Origin: Malurus cyaneus samueli
Taxonomy: Eukaryota; Chordata; Aves; Passeriformes; Maluridae
Direction: 5' to 3'
Assembly (NCBI GenBank): GCA_009741485.1
Contig: VKON01000114.1
Location: 492,873 to 556,872 of the forward strand
Length of the DNA stretch: 64,000 nt
Shown here: in pieces, positions 33,901 through 45,900 of the stretch
Layout: each line of letters begins with the position of its first letter
Position numbering within the stretch: the first letter of the stretch is position 1
The notes under the pieces: model-generated
What the model was told of the DNA's origin: nothing
What the model saw: only the letters and a program-made list of their open reading frames with translations
The model's database searches: none
Translations under genes and position numbers: made by a program

Positions 33901-36900
33901 TCTCGTGATGTTGTCTGTCTTGTCCAGTGCCTTCGGCTGATTGGAGAATCAATTTCCATGGAAATGGCATTCATCATGGAAATGGCTTGCTCCCGCCTCC
34001 AGCCTCCAGAAAAGGCTGCAGAGCAGATCCTGGAGGACTTGATAGCTAATGACACGTAAGATGTGTTTTCCAGAAGCTTCTCAGGGTGGCTGAGCTGGGA
34101 TTGTCCGGAGCTGTCCTAGCTTGACATCCAGGGGTGTTTGAGATGTGAGGGCTCCTCGCCCTGTGCTGCAGGAGACTTTCCAGGGATGAGGATCATGGTT
34201 TGGTGTCATTAGCAGGGTCTTCCATCCAGAACCTCGAGAGCAGGAGAGGGACCAATTCCTGTTAGGTGTCGAAAGAAGTGCCTGGAGATGGTAGGGAGAG
34301 GTCAGAACCGTGTGGTTCCTGTGCTAGCCCGAAATCATTCCCTCGTGGAATGCCAGCTATCTGACTGTTATTTCCTGGTAGCCTGAGGCAGTGGAATAAA
34401 TAGACTGGTCCCTGCAGGCACTGTAATAAAACTCACCAGCCAGCCAAGGATTCCAGTCAGGAATGCCCAGGCTGATCAGATACTGATCTTCCCTGAAAGG
34501 GAGCGTAAGGGGGCCCTCTTCAGTTGGATCCTCACATTGCCGTTCATGATGACGAGGATTTTTATGACTTTGCAGGGAAAATGTTATGGAGGATATCCAC
34601 AGCAAACTGCAGGAGATCAGGAACCCCATCCACGCCATCGGATTGCTAATCCGAGAGATGGACTATGAGACAGACGCCGACATGGAAAGAGGTGAAAGCT
34701 CTGGGAAGTGTCCTTTTCCTTGGCATTGTTCTGCCTGTGCTGTTCCTGCCTCACCTGGGTGCTTTCCCTGCAGCTCCTCACCGGGCGCTGCACATGAGCC
34801 TGTCCCAGCTGTTCGGCAGCAGCACCGCGGCCCATGTGGTGTGTGGGGGGGTGGCCAAGATCTGCACCGTGCGCTTCCTCCTCTGCCGAGACCTGCTCAT
34901 CCTCCAGCAGCTCCTGCTGCGCCTGGGAGATCCTGTGAGTACAGCCCCTGGAGCTACTGCCACACTCCTGGGACTCGGGAACTGCTGGTGCAGGGCGGAG
35001 CCCTGTCCCTTCCCACAAGGCTGTTGGAATAGCCTGAGGCTTGGGCAAGTCCTGCTCTCTCCTGCAGCTGCTTTTGTCTTCCTAAACAAAGTAGCCTAAT
35101 TCCCTTTATTCTGTGGAGAGCATCCAGGAAGCAGGAAGCTAGGCTGTATTTGTGGGAGGAGGGCATGGATTCCAGCCTCCCGTGTGAGTCGGTGCAGGCA
35201 CAGCTCTCCCAGCTATCTCTGTCCCTCTCCAACACCGATGGTAGCTCCGTTGTCTGGCAGCACATTCCAAGGCTGCAGTTTCAGCCCCTTGAAAGCTGCT
35301 CCAGCTGGAGCAAACAGCCCCCACCATGGCAGCTGTGTTTGGAGTGGTGGGATGGACTGGTCTGGGTCTGTCCCATCGGGTCCAAGGCCACCTAAGGCAC
35401 GGTGCTGCTGCTTTGGATGGACGCAGGGATGTGGAACGAGTCCCCGGACAAGGACAGCCTTGTTTAAACCCATATTATTTACTTAGAAACGTCCCTGCAG
35501 GAGCTTCCTGGTTGAAAAATAAAATCTCCTTTTCCTGGATAAGGTTGTCCTGGTAGCATTTAAGGTGTGTTGCAAGGTGCCCTCTGGAGCTGGGCTCTCC
35601 CAGACTGTGAGGCATGTGACCTGCTGCTTTCCCACCTTGACGTACCCATGTCCTTCAAAAGCTCGGATTGTTTCCTCTCCTGTGATTCCTGCTCTTTGCT
35701 GGAGCTTATGGCAACCCTGAGGTGATCTCTGCAGCAAAGCCATGATTTCACTCTCAGGGACAAGAATCCTAGAATGCTTTGGGTTGGAAGGGACCTTAAA
35801 GACCATTTAATTCCAAGCTCCTGACATGGGCAGGAACATTTTCCACTAGACCAGGTTTCTCCAAGCCCCATCCAACCTGGTGTTGAACACTTCCAGGGGT
35901 GGGGCAAAGGCTGAGTTCCTGCCAGGCCCACCTTGAGCCTTTATTGAGCACCTTAGTGTTCGCAGGAGGGATGAGCTGGGCTTGACACAAACCCTTCTGA
36001 TTTTTCTTGTCTTGCTGTTGCAGATGGTTTTGGGAGGGGGACAGCTCTTCCAGTCCCAGCAGGACCTGCTGCACCGCACCTCTCCCCTGCTGCTGTCCTA
36101 CTTCCTGATCCGGTGGGCGAGCCAGTGCCTGGCCTCTGTCGTCCCTGTGGACACACTGTAAGTCTCTACCTGGCCTGGCTTTGATTCCTCCTAAATCCAC
36201 CTGAAATGCCCTTCCTGGTGTGGAAAGCCAGTGGTTGCTCTGGGAGTATCACTTTAGGAGCACTGGGGAGGGTTTTTTTTTCTCTTCCATGTTCTGGGCT
36301 GACTCTGCCTTGTGCTAAATCTGCCCTATGAGGCCTCGCTGTTCTGTGCTCCGTGGGAGTTGAACAATGAGCACAATTAAAGCGGGAGGCGTTTTGTTGT
36401 CTCTTCACTGATGGCTCCTTTCTTCCCTAGGGAATCTAATCTGCAGCATCTCTCCGTGTTGGAGTTAGCAGACACCACGGCTCTGACACTACACAAGCTG
36501 GGTAAGGTGTCCACGGATCATCAACTCTCCCGTTCTGTTATTTAAGCCTGTCTCTGCCACCTGAGGGAAGTGCTTTATGCAGGGAGCTAATGGACTGTGT
36601 GGTTGAATGACCCGGATTTAAGTGGGGATGTTTGTCAGGCTGTCCACAGGAAAAAAAACAAAACAGCAACAACAAAGGATCTTGGAGTGTTGGACTCAGA
36701 TTTTCCTCTCAGGCTGAGAAGGATGGGAGTGCCTCACTTGACCACAAAGTATTTATTCTAACCCTGGCAGCATCAGCCAAACTCATCCTGGTGTATTTTA
36801 CAGGACTGTTGTGGCTTAGACCAGGTCTGTCACAGAATCCTGGGATGGTGTAGGTTGGAAGCATCTTAAAGCTCATCCACTTCCACCCCCCTGCCATGGC

Positions 36901-39900
36901 AGAGAAACCTTCTTCCACTAGCTGGAGTTGCTCAGAACAACCTGCTCCATCCAACCTGCCCTGCTCCCCAGGCTTTATCCTAGAGCAGCCAGGAGCAGCA
37001 GCTCAGGGAAGTGTGAAAATGTGGATGTGCTTCCTCAAAACATGTTTGAAAACGTGGAAATACCTCCGCAAAACATTGCAGCTGATAAAGTTTTGCTGCA
37101 AAGATGTAAGTTTTGGGTTAGAGCTTTTTGGGAGGATATAAGGCAGCTTAATTAGGGAAATGTGAGCCTTGAAGTGGTTCCAGAGGGAGGAGGTGAATAG
37201 GGATGGGAAGGAAACATGCAGGTAAAAGCCTGCTGTGACTTGTCAGTGTTTGGAGGCTGAGATACTTGAGAGGGAGCTGGGAAAATCTGGGACAAACAAG
37301 CAGCAGTGCCACGTGTGAGCTGGGAAAGAGTTTCCTCCACTTTCTGACATCGGTGGTGCTCAGAGTCTGAGCTCTTCCTGATGGAGAATCTGGGTGCAGG
37401 AGGCAGCTGGAAATGTCAGAGAAGTTGAAAACATCCTTTGTGTGCGCCGGTGTCGTGGGTTATTTCTTGGCTGGCTCATGAGGAAAGTCCTGTTTGGCCA
37501 CTGTTCTTCGGGGAAAAATATGTGAAATGTAGGGAAGGAGGTGGCAGCTCGGGGAGAGGCGTCGAGAATAGTCAGTAAGGGGGGATTTTTGGGGTGCTGG
37601 AATGAGGAGGCAGGGGTTGGAACAGCCAACTCAGCATTCCCCCAGCCCTATTGTGCTGGAAAGCTGCAGCTGGGCTGGGAATAACAAGCAGAGAGGGAGC
37701 AGAGGCCTTTTTTGTGTGTTTTAATTGAGCTGTGGTTAATAAACACTGCGGGACAGGGCACTTTGATCTCTTGCTGCTCCCTCTGACTTAACCAGACGGC
37801 AGGAGAAATCCAAAACCAACAAGTTGGAGTGTGGAACATGCTTTTGGTTTGCCCTGACTTAATCTGTGCTGTTTGGCCTGGTGAGCACAGGACAGGGTGG
37901 AAAACCTGGGATCTCTGGTGCAGGCCCTCACTGTTCCTTCAATTTGCACTTTTAGTGTCTGGCCCTCAAACAATCGTGGAGCTCTTTTTCCAAGAAGTGG
38001 CCAGAAAACACATCATATCCCGACTCTTCCTGCAACCAAACACCTCTTTGGCTGAGACGAGTTTGAACTGGCCCCATCTCATCACCTCAATAGTGGCTGA
38101 TTTTCTGCCTCTCCTGTATCCTTGGCTGTGAATCCATTGCCACTGAGCCTCCTGCCGTTCCAGAATCAGTTTTCCACCTTCAAATTTCCAAGACAAGCCT
38201 CCTGACAGAGTGAGGTTGTTGGCACTAGTGGGATTTGTGGATGTTTTTAGATTTTGCAGATTTCATTCACCCTGTTTAGGTGCACAATAAGGGATTTGAG
38301 TTTTTGACTAAGCCTGTGAGCTCTCACTACTTGACTTGGTGGGGTGGGTTGTTGGGAGATTTGGAAGAGTAACGGGAGTTGGGGATTAGATGTACCAATG
38401 ATTTTATTCTAATATGGATAAATCTTATTAGAGAATAATGATTTGTATGAAGAGCAGCTTAATCTTCTCTCCTTTCACCCTACAAATGGAGCATGAGAGG
38501 CACATTGGCTTCCAGACTAGTTCTCCAGACAGGATTCTCCTGTGTTCCTTAACCTCTGCTCAGATGGCCCAGCAATCCCAGCTTCCTCTTCCCAGAGTGC
38601 CTGATGGGGAACTGTCAGTACACCCAGCTTCAGGTGAGTGTGTCACGCTAGCCCTCTCACAGGTGTTGAAAAAGTCCCCAAATCATCATTTTTCCAAGTG
38701 CTGGAGTTCTGCTTTCCCCTAATCATGGAATCCTGGAATGGTTTGTGTTGGAAGGGACTTCAGAATTCATTCAGTTCCTTCGACTGCCGTGGAGTGGGAC
38801 ACCTTCCACTATCCCAGGGTGCTCCAAGCCCTGTCCAACCTGGCCTTGGACACTGCCAGGGATGGGGCAGCCACAGCTTCTCTGGGCACCCTGTGCCAGG
38901 ACCTCCCCACCCTCACAAGGCAGAATTTCTTCCCAGTATCCAATGTAAATCTCCCCTGTTGTAATTTAAAACCTCCACCCCTAATCACTGCTTTCTGAGT
39001 TCAGGCAATGCCACACTGTTTGATGGGGAATGATTTAAGATCATGCAATCCTAGAATGGTTTGGGTTGGAAAGGACCTTAAAGCTCATATCATTCCACTC
39101 CCCTGCCATGGGGGAATCATCTCCTGCATTTTCTCTTTCATCTGTTTTCAAGAGCATCCAGATACTCAGGTTTGTTCTATTCACTCTCTATGCAGGAGTT
39201 CAGTCTCCCAGGGCTTGTGTGACCACGTGATGCTGCACACCCTGAAACACCTTTGCAGAGCCTGTTTCAATATCCCAGCAATCCTAGAGCTTGTTGGCTG
39301 CTGGTGTGATCACAGCCTTTTCTGTGCTACCTTTGCCCACAATTGCCCATGGGATCTGGGTTCAGAAGGATTTGTTCAGCTCAGAAAGGGTTAATCTATT
39401 TATTAAATGTCCTTATTAGTAAAAAAGCAGTGTAAGAAACACCTGTCATCATTCCATATCTGCCTGTTCCTGACATCCCAGTAGCCGGGATAGTGAACTC
39501 CTGATTTCTGGGGGTTTCAGACTGCTGTATTTCAGATCACTGTTCCTCTGCCTCTCTCCTGCTGCTCTTGGCAGCTGGAATTGCTTGTGCTTGAGTTCTG
39601 ACCCGCACAATTCCTTGTCTGCAGCTCCACATGATGCTTCATCCCTGTCTAGTCATTCCTGGAGGCACCAGGGCCAGGCAAGCTGTTAGTGATGACCTGT
39701 TTTTCGACAGAACCTTTTATCTTCCCAGCCCCTCATACCTGGGGGCTGAATTGCTTCCTTTTGTGTTGCTGCTGAGAAGAATTGACGGAAGAATTTCAAT
39801 TCTTCAGAGCTTTTGAGCTGGGAAATGCCAAGACTGGAGTAGCATCATTCTCCCTCCTGGCATATGTGCCAGGCTTTGAATCTCCTCGCATTGCTTTCGC

Positions 39901-42900
39901 CTCGCTGGTGTCCTCTCCAGGCTTTTATCTCCACAGAACCCAGCTCCTCCTCCTCCCTGCTGCCTTCTGTTCCTCTCCCTGATCCCAGTCAGTCATGGAA
40001 ACTTGGATTAAGTGCTGTGATCCCGGGGAGATAACAGCAGCTTTGCTTTGAGCGCGGCGACCCAAATTGTGGAGGTCAGGAAGCTCCTTGTGAGGAGCAG
40101 GCAGGCACGGGAATGGTCTGGTCACAAAGCTGAGGCCTGGGACACAGACCAAGCTTCTCCATGTTGCTCATTGTGTGTGACGAGCTGGAGTGGGATTTAT
40201 CCCTCGTAGCTGCTAATCCGGTGGTGAATCCGGGCTCGGGATGCATCACCTCATGGTTTTGAGAGGATGCATGGCCAGGAAAGGTGAGGCAAGAGGTGCT
40301 GGTGGTCTGTCCACCTGTAGAGGTGATTTGACTTCCAGATCTTGGTTTGTTGTCCTCATTGCTGCTGAATCTCACAGGCCTGCTAGCAGGATGTGGCTGC
40401 TTCTCCAAGGATTATGAGAATGCTCTGCTGGCATGGGGCCAGGCTGGGTCATCTCCCTTCATCTGTGCCCTCCCACATGCTGTAATCCATGTGCTTCCTT
40501 GGCTGCTGGCCCTCTGCTGCACAGGTATTCCTCTTCTAGCATCTGCATTGCCTGTTGTGCTGCAGCTTTTGCTCTGCCCTCCATGTTCTCCACATTTCCT
40601 CTACAATTGCCTGCAACAGAAAGAATTCTGTCTGACTTTTTGGGCTTGTTGGGAGCTGTTTCTGAGGTGCTTCATACAGACACTGGAGCTGTCGAGAGCA
40701 GTTGTTTCCCAGGAGCATGTGGGGGATATCTCCCCCTTACAGGGCTGGAGCTGGTCTGCTCTGGAGAGCTGAGAGAGCTGGGAATGTTCAGCCTGGAGAA
40801 GAGAATGCTCCAAGATCTGGGAGCCTCTTCCAGTGCTTAAAGGGGCTCCAGGAGAGCAGGAGAGGGGCTTTGGGCAAGGACCTAGGCACAGGACAAGGGG
40901 GAATGGCTTCCTACTGCTGGAGGGCAGGGTTAGATGGGATATTGGGAAGAAATTCTGCCTTGTGAGGGTGCTGGGGCCCTGGCACAGTTTGCCCAGAGAA
41001 GCTGTGGCTGCTGGCAGTGTCCAAGGCCAGGCAGGACAGGGATTGGAGCAGCCTGGGATAGTGGAAGGTGTCCCTGCCTTTCACAGGCATGTGGGTCTGG
41101 ATGGGCTTTAAGGGGTCCCTTCCAACACGTTCCAGGATTCTGTGATCAGTGCATCCAAGGGACTTAAGGGCTGGGAAAACCAGCCCTGGAACTGGAGAAG
41201 CAGGATTTGTCTGACCTCAGCATCCAAAGGGGCCACCAAAAACTCGCTGGTCCTGGGTGCCCACAGATCACAAGTGAGTGCTGACCTAAATCCAAATTCC
41301 TATTCCTTCTCTCCTGCAGGAATACATCCGCCTGCTGCAGCCTTGGTGCCACGTGAACATGGGCTCCTGCTGCTTCATGATGGGCAGGTGCTACCTTGTC
41401 ATGGGCGAGGGGCACAAGGTGAGGCCCTCCCTCATCTCCTTTCTGTGGTTTGGAGTCTGATCCTTTGCCCTTGGGAAGCAGGAGGTGCACAGGAAACATC
41501 TTTTCCAAGCTCTGCCTTTGGGTAAAGATGGATTAGAGCAGGGTGGTGGGATCTGCTTTTGGGGGAGATGCTATGAGCTTGGGACAGGCAGCACTGTCAC
41601 CTCAGCTGTACAGCAGGTCCATCAGTCACCTGAGGGGACAGTGAGCTAATTCCAGGTCTGCTTCCAGGCTTTGGATTGCTTCTGCCAAGCTGCCTCTGAG
41701 GTGGGAAGAGAGGAGTTCCTGGACAGGCTGATCCAGCCCGAGGAGGGCGAGGTGGTCTCCACACCACGCCTGCAGTACTACAACAAGGTACAGTCCTGAG
41801 CAGGTAAACTGGCACCACGTGCTTCCACACAGGACAAGAAATTCCTTGCTCAGTCCCCGGCTTTGGGAGAACTGACTTGAGCCTCAGAGAACTTAATTTT
41901 TAAAATGTGACACATCTGTACTTTTGTTTACTTTGGCTGGGGGTAATGACAAGCTGAGTATGTGAAATTTAGGTACTTTCCACCTATTAGTTTCCTAATC
42001 GCCAGGGACACTGTTATCCAGCAGAAAAAGGCAGGATGATATCCAGCTGCTGGAAGCAGAAGCCAGACATGTCCAGGCTGATGTAGGATGCTGCCTAAGG
42101 GGAAGGTTATTAAGCTCTGAGGCAAATTAAAATGTGTGTGTTTAAATTGAGATAGGATTCTCCTTCTGCATAATGCTGTGATTCAGGCAGGCTGCAAGCC
42201 TGGAGCTAGGCTCTTGGCAAGAGATTCCCTGGATTTAGGATCCAGAAAATTAATCAATAATGCTGAAATGCTTCAAAAATCCACCATGTACAGGGGTGAA
42301 TCCTCCAGTGAAGCTGTAACCTGGTCCTGTTGTGCTGGGATTTCATCCAAATCCCTGTGGTTTACCCAAATCTTCCCTTTTTAAGTCTAATCCCTTAAAA
42401 ATCTTCAGAGGCAGGAGCGGCTCCTAAAAAAAACAACAAAAAACCCTCTTGCCAACTCTTTACTGGAGTATTTTCACCCCCAGGTCCTCCGCTTGTTGGA
42501 GATGCTGGGTTTGCCAGAGCTGGTCATCCAGCTGGCCACCCTGGCCATCATGGAGTCAGCAGATGACTGGAGAAGCCAGGTACATTCCCTTCTTTCCCAG
42601 CAAGCTGTTCTTCAGGAGCCTCATCCACAGGAAGAATTCCTTGCTGGTTTTATAACTGGTATGTCATGTTTTCAGGCTACTTTAAGGACCTGCATCTTCA
42701 AACATCACTTGGATTTGGGACACAACAGCGAAGCCTACGTAGCCTTAACGCAAAACCCAGATCCAGGCAGGTAGGTGACAGGATTATGCCTTTGTTGGGG
42801 GTTCATGGTCCCATTTTTCCATGAAACTGAAAGGAAAATGACACTTTAGGGGAGGGCTTGGCTGCTGTGTTAGGAGTTAATGCGTAGAGGTGGGTTTAGA

Positions 42901-45900
42901 AAGGTAGAGTTCATTTTTGGACATTCATTTGAAGGACACCTGGGATTGGCACCCTGTCAAAAGAGGAGGATGGGAGGAAGAAAACAGGGAGGAGGCTGAA
43001 GGATCTTGTGTAGTGTTCTGTGTTTATAAGCTTTAGGGGCCAAGTCGAATTAGCTTAATAAAGAAAAGATTTGGTGTTGAGTTTTCAGTTTGGAAAGTGA
43101 AATTGGTAGAGGAGGCTTTATCCTAGGAGTGAAAAATACTCCAATAACAGAGGAGGAGAAATAGGAATACTTTTTAACTGATTGAGAAAGGGAGGCTGCC
43201 CTCCTGAGAGGCCTTTCTAGAGGATCTCTGTTTTCAGCACAGGAGAAACCTGAAGGTTTAACTTGGCTCTAAGCCAGGAAAAAACCTGTGGAGTTTATCT
43301 GAGGCGGGAGCTTGTCATGAAGTGGTTATTCGTGGCTTAAATCCTGGGTTTGTTCCTGCTCCTGTGTTTATTTCTGCTCCTTGAACGGGCTGTGCTTCCG
43401 TCTGCAGGCAGCTGGACTGCCTACGCCAGCTAGTGGTGGTTCTCTGCGAGCGATCCCAGCTCCAGGACCTGGTGGAATTCCCTTATGTGAACCTGCACAA
43501 TGAGGTAATCCTGGGCTGGGATCACGGCATGGGGGAGGGCACAGCCTTCCCTGTAAAGGGGTTGTGGACCCACCGGAGCCTCTGTGTGCTGCAGGTGGTT
43601 GGGATCATCGAGTCCCACGCTCGGGCTGTGGATCTGATGACTCACAACTACTACGAGCTGCTCTACGCCTTCCACGTGTACCGGCACAACTACCGGAAAG
43701 GTAAAGCTTGGGATGGCACCGTGTAGCCACCTCCCCCTCCTGGGACACCCCTTCCCTGTCCCTGCCATGTGTGTGGCCTCTTCAGGCTGTTGGCTGATGG
43801 ACTTTTCCCTGTTTTCAGCTGGCACGGTGATGTTTGAGTACGGCATGCGGCTGGGCAGGGAGGTGCGGACGCTGCGAGGGCTCCAGAAACAGGGAAATTG
43901 TTTCCTGGCTGCCATCAACTGCCTGCGGTTGATCCGGCCAGAGTACGCCTGGATAGTGCAGCCAGCCTCTGGAGCTGTGGTAGGAATGTGGAGCTTCCTG
44001 CAAAGGAGCTTCCAAAGTCTTTCCCAGTGGGAGTAGAGGTGGTGGGCTTCTTAAACTGCTGCTCTTGGCCACCTGTATTGGGCTGCTCATCAATCACCCT
44101 TGTGCCATTCGCCCCTTTTTTGGGGCTCGATGGAAGCAGGATAACTTCTGGTGGATAGATAAGGGAATATATCATCTCATGTTGAAGGCAGCAGATGTTT
44201 TGGGGAGTGTGAACAGCTGGAGTACCAGTCCAGAGGAGAGTTAGTGTAACAGGGGTTGTGTTTCAAATCCCAGTCAGTTTTGGGGAGGTGGCCACCTGCT
44301 CCTGATGTTCCTGATAACCAGGGATAAAGAAACCCAAGTTTCCAAGGGGTTGCACAGCTTCCCTGGTCCAAATCAAGGCTTGAAATGGAGACCTCCTGTT
44401 GGGATTTATCCTCTCGGTGATACATCCTTCAGAAACCAGGTGGATAAAATGCTCTCTGCTTTTTCCTGCAAGTACGAGCGCCCGGGAGCATCCCCGAAGA
44501 GGAGCCACGATGGGGAGTGCATGGCTGTTCCCAGTAAGTGCCCAGTCCTGGTCCTTCCCATGGCTCTGGAGTTTCCACAGCCTCTCTGCAGCTCCCCTGG
44601 GAGCTGGGAGATGGCTCAGGGCGGCTCCTGCCTCTGCCAGATCAATAATTTGGGAGATTTTAAGGTTGTTACCTCCCCCAGTGTCTCCCACTTGGGAAAT
44701 GCTTGCCACTATTCCCTAAGGAATACATCAATTTCCCCAAGGGAAAAGCTATTCCCCAAAGGGCTCCTGTGCCTGCTCCCAGCAGTTTGATGCCTTGACA
44801 GCACTTTTTTTTGGAAGTAACTTGTAATTTAAAACAAAACCAGCTTTTTGAGGCAATTTCTAATTGTTCAAGGCGTTTGTGCCCTTGGAAATCCTATCAG
44901 AAATAAGCTCTGCCTGTGTCTGCCACAGCCCAGCATGTGGGATCAGGTTATCATCAGCGTTCCAGTAGGAAAATTTAAGGTCAGGTATTTTTAAACCTGC
45001 TCTTTCTGAGGAGTTTTTTTGTGGCATGTACCTAGCAGGCGAAGCAGCAGCTGTTCCCAAATATTATCTAACATCTGGAGGAGAAGGATTGGGAGGATGG
45101 AATCAAGGACATAAGCACAGTCAAGGGAGCAGGGAAGAGTCAGCAAATCCTGATCATTTATTTGATGCTTTTTGGGGTAAACTCCTCTTAGGATAGGAGA
45201 AGGATGTAGAGATGCTTTTAAAAGTGCATGGAGGCTCCAGGGAGACCTCAGAGCCTCTTCTGCCCAAAAGGGCTCCAAGAGAACAGGAGAGGGGTTTTGG
45301 CCAAGGGCTTGGATGGCCAGGACAAGGGGGAATGGCTTCCTGCTGCCAGAGGGTGGGTTTAAATGGGATATTAAGAAGAAATTGCTCCCTGTGAGGGTAG
45401 TGAGGCTCTGGCATAGGCTGTCCAGAGAAGCTGTGGCTGCCCCATCGCTGGAAGTGTTCCAGGCCAGGATGGAGCAGCCTGGGATAGTGGAATGTGTCCC
45501 TGCCCATGGAAGTGAATGAGCTTTAGGGTCCCTTCCAACTCAAACCATTCCATGATTCCATGACATTGTGCTCATTGCCCAAAGAGCCCTTTTTGAAATG
45601 CTGAGAGCCCACTATCCATCTGTTGCAGCCACTCGCCAGGTCGAGATCCTGGAGCTGGAGGATTTGGAGAGGGAATGCCTGCTGGCACGGATCCGGCTGA
45701 CCCTGGTGGAACACGATGTGTCGGCAGCGGCTGTGGCAGGTGAGGAGGGGGTTTCAGCTGCTCTGGCATGCCCCAGAGGCAAACCCAGAAGTTGCCAGGG
45801 GCCATCAAATTCCTGTCTCTACCATGAAATCCAGCCACCGTCTTCAGTTGGTTCTGAGAGAAACAATTCTAAGTTTTCCACCTTTTTTTGGGTTTTCCAA

